NCBI GenBank assembly: GCA_023953845.1
Contig: JAMLJC010000002.1
Span: 186,001 to 250,000, forward strand
Source of the DNA: Rhizobiaceae bacterium
Lineage (GTDB): Bacteria > Pseudomonadota > Alphaproteobacteria > Rhizobiales > Rhizobiaceae
Reading direction: 5' to 3'
DNA length: 64,000 nt
This document shows, in pieces, positions 35,959-45,355 of the stretch (its first letter is position 1; each line of letters starts with the position of its first letter). Made by a program: the position numbers and the translations under genes. A model generated the notes under the pieces. It saw only the letters and a program-made list of their open reading frames with translations. It was not told the DNA's origin and made no database searches.

Positions 35959-36722
35959 CCGCCTTCGTCGACCTCACCGGCAAGACCGTTCTCGTCACCG
36001 GCGGCTCGCGCGGCATCGGCGAGGGCATCGTCCGTGGCTTGCTCGAACAGGGCGCGTCCGTGGTGCTTAACTACACGACCAGCAAGGAGCGGGCTGAAAC
36101 AATCGCCGACGAGTACGGCCGCGAGCGCTGCCTGCCGGTTCAGGCGCATATGGACCGCGTCGAGGATCTGGAGCGGCTCTGGAAAGAGGCTGTCGCCTGG
36201 AAGGGGCGCGTCGACGTGCTGGTCAACAACGCCGCTGTGCGCCAGCCGATCGCCATGACCGCGCCGGCAAAGGAGTGGGACGCGCACTGGCTTTATACCC
36301 TGAAGGTCAATCTCGTCGCGACCGCGCAGCTCTCGCGCATGGCGGTTCTGCATTTCCAGGAAAAGGGCGGCGGCTCGATCATCGGCATTTCTGCCCGTAT
36401 CGCCGTGCGCGGCGACCGGCCTGACTTTTTCCATGACGGCGCCTCGAAGGGCGGCATGAACTCGCTGCTGCGTGGCATCGCGCGGTTCTACGCCAAGGAC
36501 AACATCCAGACCTATATTCTGTGCGTCGGCGTGATCAACACGCGGCAGGGCGACGACATGCTGGCCATCTACGGCGCCGACGAGATGCTTGCGGAGATCC
36601 CGGCAGGTCATTTCGGCGAACCGTCCGATGTGGCGAACGTCGTCGTCTTCTGCGCCAGCGGGCGGGCCAAATACTCCAGCGGAGCGACGATCGACGTCAC
36701 CGGCGCGTCGTTCATCCATTGA
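35955..36722 (+). CDS. Short-chain dehydrogenase/reductase with altered catalytic Tyr
   Basis: A 255-residue SDR. The NAD(P) motif TGGSRGIGEG and the NNAA motif (VDVLVNNAAVR) are normal, and the catalytic Ser is in GISARIAV. The YxxxK position reads DGASK, with Asp in place of Tyr, in FFHDGASKGGMNSLL. Either a neighbouring His substitutes or the protein is not a standard oxidoreductase. It overlaps the aminotransferase stop (ATGA). Confidence 0.88.
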   Translation: MTAFVDLTGKTVLVTGGSRGIGEGIVRGLLEQGASVVLNYTTSKERAETIADEYGRERCLPVQAHMDRVEDLERLWKEAVAWKGRVDVLVNNAAVRQPIAMTAPAKEWDAHWLYTLKVNLVATAQLSRMAVLHFQEKGGGSIIGISARIAVRGDRPDFFHDGASKGGMNSLLRGIARFYAKDNIQTYILCVGVINTRQGDDMLAIYGADEMLAEIPAGHFGEPSDVANVVVFCASGRAKYSSGATIDVTGASFIH

Positions 36723-36736
36723 GCCGGGGAGCCGCC

Positions 36737-39013
36737 ATGAAAGCGGCGCAGGCCGGGACCGAAAGCCTCGTCGGATGTTCGCCGCCGAGGCTCGAGGACG
36801 ACAGGCTCATCACGGGACAGGGGCGCTACCTGGCCGATCTCGATTTTCCCGGACTCGCGCACGCCGTTTTCATGCGCTCGCCGGTCGCGCATGGGCGCAT
36901 CGTTTCGCTGAGCCTCGACGCCGTGCGCGAAGCGCCGGGAGTTGTCGCGGCGTTTTCCGGACGCGACCTCGAGGAGGGCGGCGTGCAGCCGCTGCCATGC
37001 CTGCGCGCCACCGACAGCGCGGACGGCACGCCCTTCTTTTCCCCTGCGCGCTATCCGATCGCTGTGGACACCGTCCGCCATGCCGGCGAAGCGGTGGCGA
37101 TGATCGTGGCCGAGACGGAAGCGCAGGCCATGGATGCGCTGGATCTCATCGAGGTGGAATTCGACACGCTTCCGGTGGTGGTCGACGCGACGCTGAGCGA
37201 GGAGCGGGCTTTCGACTGGGAGAAGGGCGACCGCGCGGCCGTCGAAAAAGCTTTCGCGTTGGCGGCCCGGGTGGTCGAGATGCAGGTGGTCAACAACCGT
37301 ATCCTCATCAGTCCCATCGAGCCGCGCGGCGCTGTCGCGACCTACGAATCGGGTCGCGGCTATACGCTCTACGCGCCGACGCAGGGCGTGCATCTGATAC
37401 GCCGTATGGTCGCTCCGACGCTTGGACTGGAGCCGTCGCAACTGCGCGTGGTGACGAACGACGTCGGCGGCAGTTTCGGCGCCAAGCTCGTCAGCATGCC
37501 GGAACAGACGGCGCTGCTTTTCGCTGCAAAAGCCTGCGGCCGGCCAGTGCGGTGGGTGGCGACCCGTTCCGAGAACCAGCTCACCGATATCGCCGGACGG
37601 GACCACGTCAGCCGCGCCGCCCTCGCGCTGGATGCGGAGCACAAGATCATCGGGCTCCGGGTCGAGAGTTTCGCCAATCTGGGGGCCTATGCTTCCGCGC
37701 TTGGACCTTCGCCGCCGACCGGAGGTTTCGCCGCGACGCTGTGCGGGCCATATGACTTCCAGGCGATGCATCTCACGGTGCGTGGCCGTTACACGAACAC
37801 GGCGCCGACCGACGCCTATCGTGGCTCCGGCAAGCCGGAATCGATCCATCTGCTGGAACGGCTCGTGACGCGCGCCGGGACGGAAACCGGACTGGGTCCG
37901 GTCGAGTTCCGCCGCCGCAATCTGATACCGCCGGACAAGATGCCCTACATGGCGGCCAACGGCTATGTCTATGACAGCGCGGACTTCATCGCCGTCTTGC
38001 AGAAGGCGGTCGAACTCGCGGACTGGAGCGGCTTCTTCCGACGTCGAGTGGAGAGCGAGCGGTTCGGGCTGCGGCGCGGCATCGGGCTTGGGCTCTATCT
38101 GCACACAAGCGGCGTCACCTCGCAGGAAATCTCCCGTATCCGCGTGGATTCCGCGGGGTTCGTCGTGGTTGAAACCGGATTGCAATCGTCCGGGCAGGGC
38201 CATGAGACAAGCTTCGCGCAGCTTATCGCCGACAGGCTCGGCCTGCGCTTCGACCTGATAAGAATTGTTCAGGGCGATACGGTCTGGGCAGAAACCGGCG
38301 GGCCGACAGCCGGCTCCTCCAGCATCCAGGTTGGCGGCATCACCATGCTGCGTGCAACCGATGCCATGCTGGAGACGGCCAAACAGCATGCAGCCGACCA
38401 TCTGGAAGCCGACGCCGTCGACATCGTTTACGACGGTGGGCGCTTCCGGGTCAGCGGCACCGATCATTCCGTGGGCCTGTTCGAACTGTCGGCGCAACTG
38501 GAGGCGCACGGCGAAGCCGGTTGCGCCGGCGAAGCAGCGCTTGACGGAAACATTCTCACAATTCCGAACGGAGCGTATGTCTGCGAGGTGGAGGTCGATC
38601 CGGACACGGGTTCGATACGCATAGATCGATTCACCGCAGTGGACGATGTCGGTCGCCGCCTCAATCCGCAACTCGTCGAAGGGCAGATCCACGGCGCGAT
38701 CGCCCAGGGCATCGGTCAGGCGCTGCATGAGCGCGTGGTCTATGACGGCGACAGCGGCCAACTGCTCACCGGAAGCCTCATGGACTACGGTCTCCCGCGC
38801 GCCGACGATCTGCCGATGTTCGATCTGCATGCTGCCGATCTGCCGACCGGAAACAACATGCTGGGCATGAAAGGCGCGGGCGAAATCGGCTGCATCGGCG
38901 CGCCGGCAGCCGTCATGAATGCCGTCGCCGACGCCATCGGCCACGACAATATCGACATGCCGCTGACGCCCGAGGGCGTATGGCGCGCCATCAACTCACC
39001 GGAGCCAAAATGA
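36737..39013 (+). CDS. Molybdopterin-containing hydroxylase large subunit (xanthine dehydrogenase/CoxL family)
   Basis: A 758-residue MoCo subunit. The N-terminal hammerhead domain is seen in GQGRYLADLDFPGLAHAVFMRSPVAHGRI, followed by the cofactor segments NDVGGSFGAKL, AYRGSGKPES and the catalytic Glu in MKGAGEIGCIGAPAAV. Enzymes of this family hydroxylate heterocycles or aldehydes and normally need separate or fused FeS and FAD parts, which are not encoded in this window. The GGGGAG ribosome site fixes the ATG at 36737. Confidence 0.9.
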   Translation: MKAAQAGTESLVGCSPPRLEDDRLITGQGRYLADLDFPGLAHAVFMRSPVAHGRIVSLSLDAVREAPGVVAAFSGRDLEEGGVQPLPCLRATDSADGTPFFSPARYPIAVDTVRHAGEAVAMIVAETEAQAMDALDLIEVEFDTLPVVVDATLSEERAFDWEKGDRAAVEKAFALAARVVEMQVVNNRILISPIEPRGAVATYESGRGYTLYAPTQGVHLIRRMVAPTLGLEPSQLRVVTNDVGGSFGAKLVSMPEQTALLFAAKACGRPVRWVATRSENQLTDIAGRDHVSRAALALDAEHKIIGLRVESFANLGAYASALGPSPPTGGFAATLCGPYDFQAMHLTVRGRYTNTAPTDAYRGSGKPESIHLLERLVTRAGTETGLGPVEFRRRNLIPPDKMPYMAANGYVYDSADFIAVLQKAVELADWSGFFRRRVESERFGLRRGIGLGLYLHTSGVTSQEISRIRVDSAGFVVVETGLQSSGQGHETSFAQLIADRLGLRFDLIRIVQGDTVWAETGGPTAGSSSIQVGGITMLRATDAMLETAKQHAADHLEADAVDIVYDGGRFRVSGTDHSVGLFELSAQLEAHGEAGCAGEAALDGNILTIPNGAYVCEVEVDPDTGSIRIDRFTAVDDVGRRLNPQLVEGQIHGAIAQGIGQALHERVVYDGDSGQLLTGSLMDYGLPRADDLPMFDLHAADLPTGNNMLGMKGAGEIGCIGAPAAVMNAVADAIGHDNIDMPLTPEGVWRAINSPEPK

Positions 39014-41334
39014 GCCTGCCAGCGCACGCGAACGTCGTCATCATAGGTGGAGGCATCATCGGCTGCTCCATTGCCTATCACCTGACCAAGGTGGTTATCG
39101 GCGACGTGCTGCTGCTCGAGCGGCGCCAGCTTTGCTGCGGCACGACATGGCATTCGGTGGGCAGCGTCGCCGAGCTTCGCGGCAACCGGCGCATGACCGA
39201 ACTTGCCCGGTACACCGCGCAGCTATACCGCAGCCTGGAAGCCGAGACCGGGCAGGCGACCGGCTACAAGAAGACGGGTTCCATCATGCTCGCGCTCAAC
39301 AAGGAGCGGCTGATGGAAATGGAGCGGGCGGCGGCGCTGGCGCGGGCCTTCGGCCAGGAAGCCGAGATGATCTCGATTGCCGACGTGAAGGAGCGTTGCC
39401 CGCAGGTCGTCACCGACGATGCACTGGCCGGCTTCTATCTTCCGACGGACGGGCGCACCAATCCGGTCGATACCACGCATGCGCTCGCCAAGGGCGCGCG
39501 CATGGGCGGTGCGACGATCCGCGAAAATGTCGAAGTGACCGGGCTGGACATCGTCAACGGCGAGGTCCGCGGTGTCCTGACGGAGCAGGGCCCGGTGAAA
39601 GCCGATGTGGTCGTTCTGGCGACCGGCATGTGGGCGCGCGAGTTCGCCGCGCAATACGGCGTCAGCCTGCCGCTTCAGGCCGCGGAGCATTTTTATGCGG
39701 TCACGGAGAACATCGAGGGACTGCAGCGGTCCATGCCGTTCATCCGCGTGCCGGATGAGAGTACCTACTACAAGGAAGACGCTGGCAAGCTGTTGTTCGG
39801 CTGTCTCGAAAAGCGCGCGAAGCCCTGGGCGCTCGACGGTATTCCGAAAGATTTCTGCTTCGACGCACTACCGGAAGACCTCGACCATTTCGAGCCGATC
39901 CTGAACGCGGCGGTGAAGCGCTTCCCGCTTCTGGAAAATGCCGGCATCCAGCTTTTCTTCAACGGTCCCGAAAGCTTTACGCCGGACGGCAATGCGCTGA
40001 TGGGCGAGACGCCGGAATTGAGGAACCTGTTCGTGGCCTGCGGCCTCAACACCGTCGGCGTGATGTCGGGCGGCGCGATGGGCAGGATGATGGCGGAATG
40101 GATTCACGACCGCCGCCGCCCCGAAGGGTTCGCCGAGTTCGACGTGGCGCGCATTTCCGGCTTCCAGTCCGGCCGCAGCTATCTGCGCGACCGTACGATC
40201 GAGGCGCTGGGCGTGCTTTACGATGTGGGCTGGCCGAACCGCGAATACACATCCGGCCGTGGCGGCAGGCGGATGCCTCTGCACCAGAGCCATGTCGAGG
40301 CCAACGCCATCATGGGCAACCGGGCCGGCTGGGAGATCCCGCTGGTCTATGCTCCCTCTGCTGAGGAGGCGGTGCTGAAACCGAGCTACGGCCGCCAGAA
40401 CTGGACACATTGGGCGGCGGAGGAAGCGAAAGCGGCGGAGGAAACTGTCGCCCTGTTCGATCTGTCGGCCGGCGCCAAGCTCCGTATAGCCGGGCGCGAT
40501 GTGGTCGAGGCGCTGAACGGTCTATCGACAACGGCCGATTCTACCGGTCTGCGCTCCGCCCTATGGGTGAACGAAGCCGGTAAGATCCGGTCTTCCGTTT
40601 CGGTTCTGGCCGTTTCCGAGGAAGAGGCGTTTGTCCTCTCCTCGCCGGGAAGCGAGCGCCTGCATACGCAATGGCTCGAGCGCAAAGGCTTGCCGAACTC
40701 GGCTATCCAGGCCGCAAGCGCGGCCTATGCGCAGTTCCTTCTTCTGGGGCCAGAATCGGACGCCCGTCTGGCTGCGGCTGGCGCCCGGCTTTCCGGTGAG
40801 GTCTGGCAACGGGCCGAACTCGGCTATGCCCCGGCCGTATTGGCGCGCGCATCCGTGGGACGCGCGAAAGGCTGGCTGATCCTCGTATCCGTCGAGTTCG
40901 CCGCACATGCCTACGAGTCGCTGCTGGTTGCCGGCCCCATCCAACCCGGAGGCCTCTATGCTCTGGAAATGCTGCGCGTATCGGCTGCCGAACCGGCCTG
41001 GCCGAGCGAACTCGGCGATACGGTAACCGCCGCCGAGGCCGGTCTCGTGCGGACAGGTGGCGACGCGAAGCGCGACACGGCGCTCGTGCGGATCGTCCTC
41101 AAGGAGGATCGTGGCGCGCTCTATGGTCAGGAGGGCATCCTGCGCAACGGTTTGTCGGTGGGCCTGACCACCTCCGGCGCCTGGTGCCGGCATGCGGGTG
41201 TTCCTGTCGCGTTAGGCTATGTGTCAGATCCGAACGGAATCGATAGGGCCTGGATGGATGCATCGAGCTTCGCGATCGACATGCCCGGCGGGCCGGCCGA
41301 GGCGAGCGTGAAACTCGTCGAGGCAGGGGCATGA
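39010..41334 (+). CDS. Dimethylglycine/sarcosine dehydrogenase-like FAD enzyme with GcvT domains
   Basis: A 774-residue multidomain protein. The FAD motif is VVIIGGGIIGCSIAYHL and the covalent-flavin His lies in CGTTWHSVG. A DAO domain (to about 380) is followed by an FAO linker and GcvT folate-binding N- and C-terminal domains. Family members oxidise N-methyl amino acids and pass formaldehyde equivalents to tetrahydrofolate. It overlaps the preceding gene by 4 bp and the following gene by 4 bp. Confidence 0.92.
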   Translation: MSLPAHANVVIIGGGIIGCSIAYHLTKVVIGDVLLLERRQLCCGTTWHSVGSVAELRGNRRMTELARYTAQLYRSLEAETGQATGYKKTGSIMLALNKERLMEMERAAALARAFGQEAEMISIADVKERCPQVVTDDALAGFYLPTDGRTNPVDTTHALAKGARMGGATIRENVEVTGLDIVNGEVRGVLTEQGPVKADVVVLATGMWAREFAAQYGVSLPLQAAEHFYAVTENIEGLQRSMPFIRVPDESTYYKEDAGKLLFGCLEKRAKPWALDGIPKDFCFDALPEDLDHFEPILNAAVKRFPLLENAGIQLFFNGPESFTPDGNALMGETPELRNLFVACGLNTVGVMSGGAMGRMMAEWIHDRRRPEGFAEFDVARISGFQSGRSYLRDRTIEALGVLYDVGWPNREYTSGRGGRRMPLHQSHVEANAIMGNRAGWEIPLVYAPSAEEAVLKPSYGRQNWTHWAAEEAKAAEETVALFDLSAGAKLRIAGRDVVEALNGLSTTADSTGLRSALWVNEAGKIRSSVSVLAVSEEEAFVLSSPGSERLHTQWLERKGLPNSAIQAASAAYAQFLLLGPESDARLAAAGARLSGEVWQRAELGYAPAVLARASVGRAKGWLILVSVEFAAHAYESLLVAGPIQPGGLYALEMLRVSAAEPAWPSELGDTVTAAEAGLVRTGGDAKRDTALVRIVLKEDRGALYGQEGILRNGLSVGLTTSGAWCRHAGVPVALGYVSDPNGIDRAWMDASSFAIDMPGGPAEASVKLVEAGA

Positions 41335-42536
41335 CCGCGGGCCGCGCCGCGATCGGTATGGGCAAGCTCGACTGGGAAGATCCCTTCCTGCTGCACCGCC
41401 AGCTCACCGATGACGAGCGCATGATACGGGACACGGCGAGCGCCTATGCGCAGGAAAGGCTGATGCCCCGGATCATCGACGCCTATTCGAGAGAAAAGAC
41501 GGATCTCCAGATCTTTCGGGAGATGGGAGAACTCGGCCTGCTCGGCATTACGTTGCCGGAAGACTACAATTGCGCCGGCGCGTCCTATGTCGCCTACGGC
41601 CTCGTCGCGCGCGAGATCGAACGGGTGGATTCCGGCTATCGCTCGATGATGAGCGTCCAGTCGTCGCTGGTCATGTATCCGATCTACGCCTATGGCGATG
41701 AAACGCAGCGCCGCCGCTATCTGCCGAAACTGGCGGCCGGCGAATGGGTCGGCTGCTTCGGTCTGACCGAACCGGGCGCCGGCTCCGACCCCGGCTCGAT
41801 GGTGACGCGGGCAGAACCGATCGCGGGCGGATATCGTCTCAAGGGCGCGAAGACCTGGATTTCGAATGCGCCGGTTGCCGACGTCTTCGTCATCTGGGCG
41901 AAGTCCGCGGCTCACGACAATCAGATACGCGGCTTCGTGCTCGAAAAGAGCATGAGCGGGCTCAGCGCGTCGAAGATCAGCGGCAAGCTTTCGCTACGCG
42001 CCTCGATCACGGGCGAGATCGTGCTCGATGACGTCGAGGTGCCGGAGGGCGCGCTGCTGCCCCACACGTCCGGGCTCAAAGGGCCGTTCGGCTGCCTGAA
42101 CCGGGCGCGTTACGGCATCTCCTGGGGAGCCATGGGGGCGGCCGAGGATTGCTGGCATCGCGCCCGCGGCTATGTGCTCGACCGGACGCAGTTCGGCAGG
42201 CCGCTGGCAGCAACCCAACTGGTGCAGAAGAAGCTTGCCGACATGCAGACGGAAATCGCGCTTGGCCTGCAAGCCAGCCTGCGCGTCGGCCGGCTGCTGG
42301 ACGAGGGTCAATGCTCGCCGGAGGCAATCTCGCTGGTCAAGCGGAACAATTGCGGCAAGGCGCTGGAAATCGCACGGCTGGCCCGGGACATGCATGGCGG
42401 CAACGGTATTCAGGAGGAATATCACGTGATGCGCCACGCCCAGAACCTCGAAACGGTGAACACCTATGAAGGCACGCACGATGTGCATGCGCTGATCCTC
42501 GGCCGCGCGCAGACCGGCATGCAGGCGTTCTTTTAG
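41331..42536 (+). CDS. Acyl-CoA dehydrogenase, glutaryl-CoA dehydrogenase-like
   Basis: A 401-residue flavoprotein. It has FGLTEPGAGSDPGSM (FAD/CoA loop), KTWISNAPVADVF, and the catalytic Glu in NTYEGTHDVHALILGRAQTG. The LDRTQFGRPLAATQLVQKKLADM segment is typical of glutaryl-CoA dehydrogenases, which also decarboxylate. It is the last gene of the operon; the substrate is an acyl-CoA or a dicarboxylyl-CoA made upstream. Confidence 0.92.
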   Translation: MTAGRAAIGMGKLDWEDPFLLHRQLTDDERMIRDTASAYAQERLMPRIIDAYSREKTDLQIFREMGELGLLGITLPEDYNCAGASYVAYGLVAREIERVDSGYRSMMSVQSSLVMYPIYAYGDETQRRRYLPKLAAGEWVGCFGLTEPGAGSDPGSMVTRAEPIAGGYRLKGAKTWISNAPVADVFVIWAKSAAHDNQIRGFVLEKSMSGLSASKISGKLSLRASITGEIVLDDVEVPEGALLPHTSGLKGPFGCLNRARYGISWGAMGAAEDCWHRARGYVLDRTQFGRPLAATQLVQKKLADMQTEIALGLQASLRVGRLLDEGQCSPEAISLVKRNNCGKALEIARLARDMHGGNGIQEEYHVMRHAQNLETVNTYEGTHDVHALILGRAQTGMQAFF

Positions 42537-42584
42537 CTGCGAGTGAGATGCGGCTGGTGCGCATTCGGTATCCAGCGAACATTC

Positions 42585-43364
42585 TCACAACAGGTTCATA
42601 TGCATGCCGCCATCGATATCGAAATGGCCGCCCGTCGAGAAGCCGAATGCGCCCGTCGCCAGAACCGCGACCGCCCTGCCGACATCGTCCGGCTGGCCCC
42701 AGCGATTGATCGGCGTGAAGCCCTTGGCCATCATCTCGTCATAGCGGGCCACAACTGCGGGCGCAGAGGTCATGCCGGTGCGTATCAGCCCCGGCCGGAC
42801 CTCATGCACGGCGATGTTCTCCGATGCCAGACGCGCCGCGAAGAGTTGCGAGAGCATGGTCATGCCGGCTTTTGAAATGCAGTATTCGCCACGCAGAATG
42901 CTCGCGATCTTCGCTCCGCTCGACGAGATGCAGATAACGCTCCGATAATGTTCGGATGAGGGGTTTGCGATCATTTTCCTGGCGATTGCCTGCGTCATGA
43001 AGAAATGCGACCGCAGATTTACGTTCAGGCAGCGATCGTAGCTCTCCACGGATACGTCGAGCAGGTCGCCCCGGACCATGGCGCCCACGCCGGCATTGTT
43101 GACCAGCGTATCGATACGGCCGAAGGCGTTCCAGGCGCGGTCGGCTATCGATCCGATTGCATCGAGATCCGAGACATCGCCGTGGATGAAGACCGCGTTC
43201 CGGCCGCGTTCCTCAATTCCGGCGATCGCCTCGCGGGTTTCGGCGTCGTCCAGCACGTCGTTGACAACGACATCGAAGCCGGCGTCGGCGAACGCCCACG
43301 CGATGCCGCGACCAATGCCGCTTCTGCCGCCGGTCACGAATGCGATTGGAGAGGATACTTTCAT
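42585..43364 (-). CDS. Short-chain dehydrogenase (3-oxoacyl-ACP reductase/FabG-like)
   Basis: A 259-residue SDR with TGGRSGIGRG, NNAGVG, catalytic Ser (ICISSSGAK) and YCISK, all complete. The ATG at 43364 is preceded by GGGACA; an ATG five codons upstream (43379) lacks a ribosome site. It lies 160 bp downstream of the potC-like gene and may share its operon. An inverted repeat (43383-43400) sits just upstream. Confidence 0.9.
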   Translation of the reverse strand: MKVSSPIAFVTGGRSGIGRGIAWAFADAGFDVVVNDVLDDAETREAIAGIEERGRNAVFIHGDVSDLDAIGSIADRAWNAFGRIDTLVNNAGVGAMVRGDLLDVSVESYDRCLNVNLRSHFFMTQAIARKMIANPSSEHYRSVICISSSGAKIASILRGEYCISKAGMTMLSQLFAARLASENIAVHEVRPGLIRTGMTSAPAVVARYDEMMAKGFTPINRWGQPDDVGRAVAVLATGAFGFSTGGHFDIDGGMHMNLL

Positions 43365-43382
43365 GTCGTGGTGTCCCATCGT

Positions 43383-43400
43383 TATATTATTCAGAATATA
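43383..43400. promoter_or_regulatory. Inverted repeat upstream of the SDR gene
   Basis: TATATT-ATTCAG-AATATA, an AT-rich dyad 19 bases upstream of the chosen start codon. It could be an operator or a promoter with internal -10; no matching regulator is identified. Confidence 0.4.
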
Positions 43401-43525
43401 GCGGTGGGCCGGAGTGGCAAATGACATGAATTTATGTGAGTCATCACCGACCGTTATGCGATCGGCGGACACAAAGAACGCCAGCGGTCGGCAATTCCAG
43501 ATGGCGACGCCGGAACTGCGGGGCT

Positions 43526-44353
43526 CTACGACCTTCTGCTTCCGGAAACGGTGTTTGTACCGCGCGTCAGCCATGCCGCCAGAGCGACGGCGACGATGCT
43601 GAACCCGATGAGCAGCGTCGCTATGGCGGTGATCGTCGGATTTATCTGGAGCACAAGCTGGTTGAACATCCGCTTCGGGATGGTCAGGTGCGTCCCGGAC
43701 ACGAAAAGCGTCACGACCACCTCGTCGAAGCTGATGACGAAAGCGAACAGCCAGGCGGCCGCAGCACTCGGCACGATGTTCGGGAGAAGCACGCGCGTCA
43801 GCATCTGAATGCGCGTCGCGCCGAGCGTCAGCGCGACCTGCTCGATGCGAATGTCGAAGGCGCGAATGGCGAGCGACATCAGCAGAACCACATAGGGCGT
43901 CGCCAGAACCGCGTGGGCCGCGATCAGCGCGAGATAATTGCCAAGAATGCCGAGCTTGGCGAAGAAGATGTAGAAAGCGACCGCCACGATGACGGGCGGA
44001 AGCACCATCGGCGCGATGAAGTTCGATTCCAGCAGCGTCCTGCCGCGGAAATCGCCACGGACGAGACCGTAGGCGGCGATCGTCCCGAGCGCGAGCGCGA
44101 TCGTCGACGACGAGACGCCGATGATGACGGAATTGATGCCCGCTTCGATCCACTGCGGGTCGCCGAAGAAGGATTCGTACCAGCGCAGGGAGAAACCGGG
44201 GGGTGGAAAACGCAGCGATTCCGCGCTGGAGAAGGACATCGGTACGACAATGATGATCGGCAGGGCGAGGAACAGCAACACTGCAACCGCCACCGTTGCC
44301 AGAGCGCTTCCGGCGACGCTCGCCTCGCGGCGTTCCATGGCTGCGTCACTCAA
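43526..44353 (-). CDS. ABC permease, PotC-like (spermidine/putrescine or 2-aminoethylphosphonate type)
   Basis: A 275-residue permease with six helices and an EAA-like loop (EQVALTLGATRIQMLTRVLLPNIVP). The TTG at 44353 has GGAG seven bases upstream and is preferred over the ATG at 44338, which has none. It pairs with the permease encoded upstream. Confidence 0.9.
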   Translation of the reverse strand: MSDAAMERREASVAGSALATVAVAVLLFLALPIIIVVPMSFSSAESLRFPPPGFSLRWYESFFGDPQWIEAGINSVIIGVSSSTIALALGTIAAYGLVRGDFRGRTLLESNFIAPMVLPPVIVAVAFYIFFAKLGILGNYLALIAAHAVLATPYVVLLMSLAIRAFDIRIEQVALTLGATRIQMLTRVLLPNIVPSAAAAWLFAFVISFDEVVVTLFVSGTHLTIPKRMFNQLVLQINPTITAIATLLIGFSIVAVALAAWLTRGTNTVSGSRRS

Positions 44354-44383
44354 CGTTCGGCTCCGCTTGAAAAAGGTTCACGA

Positions 44384-45289
44384 TCAAGTCTTTCGCCTCA
44401 GCAGCTGATAAACGGCGTAAAGCGCCAGCGTGAGGACGAGCAGCACGATCGAGATCGCCGCCGCCAGATTCCAGCGCGGGAACTGGTTGATCAATATGTC
44501 GAGCATGTTCGCTATGAGCGGCACCTTGCCGCCGCCCAGGATCGCGGGCGTGATGTAGAAGCCGAGGCTCAGGATGAACACCAGCACGAAGGTCGCGGCA
44601 AGAGCGGGAAGCGTGAGCGGAAAGAAAATGCGCCGGAAGAACTGGCCGCTCGACGCGCCGAGCGTATACGCCATCGGCCGCAGCCGCGGATCTATCTGCA
44701 GCATGGCTGCATAGAGCGGCAGCAGCATGAAGGGCAACAGCACATTCACCATGCCGATGGTGACGCCCACCTCGTTGTAGAGAAACGGAATGGGCTTGTC
44801 GGTCAGGCCGACGGCCTGCAGCGTCCGGTTGACGATGCCGGCGTTGCCCAAAACGACGATCCACGCATAGGTCCTGACGAGAATGCTGACCCAGAAGGAC
44901 GTGACGATGATGCCGAGCGCGAACATCTGACCGCGCCTCGAAAGTCCGGTCATCCAGTAGGCAAGCGGATATCCGACGAGGGCGCATATCAGGGAAACGG
45001 TCAGAGCCACGCGCCCTGTCCGCAGGACGACCGTGAGATAGATTTTCGACGTGGCGAAATCGACGTAGTTCGCCAGCGTGAAGCCTCCGGAAACCTGGTC
45101 GACCAGGCTCCATGCGGCGGTCATCAGAAGCGGCAGGTTGAAGCCGACGCCTATGAAGACCAGCAGCGGCAAAACCCAAACGAGGCCGCTGGCGACGACG
45201 CGGTGCGGCCGACGGATCGTGGCGGACGGCAGCGCCCGCTTGTCGGCGGTCAAGCGCGCGGCTTCGGCGTCAAGAGTCAAGTCGGACAT
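44384..45289 (-). CDS. ABC permease, PotB-like
   Basis: A 301-residue permease with six helices; EAA-like loop in MAYTLGASSGQFFRRIFFPLTLP. The ATG at 45289 is chosen over an upstream GTG. It is 30 bp from the partner permease and 66 bp from the binding-protein gene. Solute class is inferred from the PotABCD-like set. Confidence 0.92.
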   Translation of the reverse strand: MSDLTLDAEAARLTADKRALPSATIRRPHRVVASGLVWVLPLLVFIGVGFNLPLLMTAAWSLVDQVSGGFTLANYVDFATSKIYLTVVLRTGRVALTVSLICALVGYPLAYWMTGLSRRGQMFALGIIVTSFWVSILVRTYAWIVVLGNAGIVNRTLQAVGLTDKPIPFLYNEVGVTIGMVNVLLPFMLLPLYAAMLQIDPRLRPMAYTLGASSGQFFRRIFFPLTLPALAATFVLVFILSLGFYITPAILGGGKVPLIANMLDILINQFPRWNLAAAISIVLLVLTLALYAVYQLLRRKT

Positions 45290-45355
45290 CCGGCATTGCA
45301 CGGGCTAGGCGATGTGTCCGGCGTCCTGCGACGCCGGACACTGGATCGATCGGTT

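Noticed and set aside
31139..42536. Firm assignment of the operon to creatinine/N-methylhydantoin breakdown
   Set aside because: HyuAB and a sarcosine-dehydrogenase-like enzyme fit, but the aminotransferase, MoCo hydroxylase and glutaryl-CoA-type enzyme do not; it stays a hypothesis.
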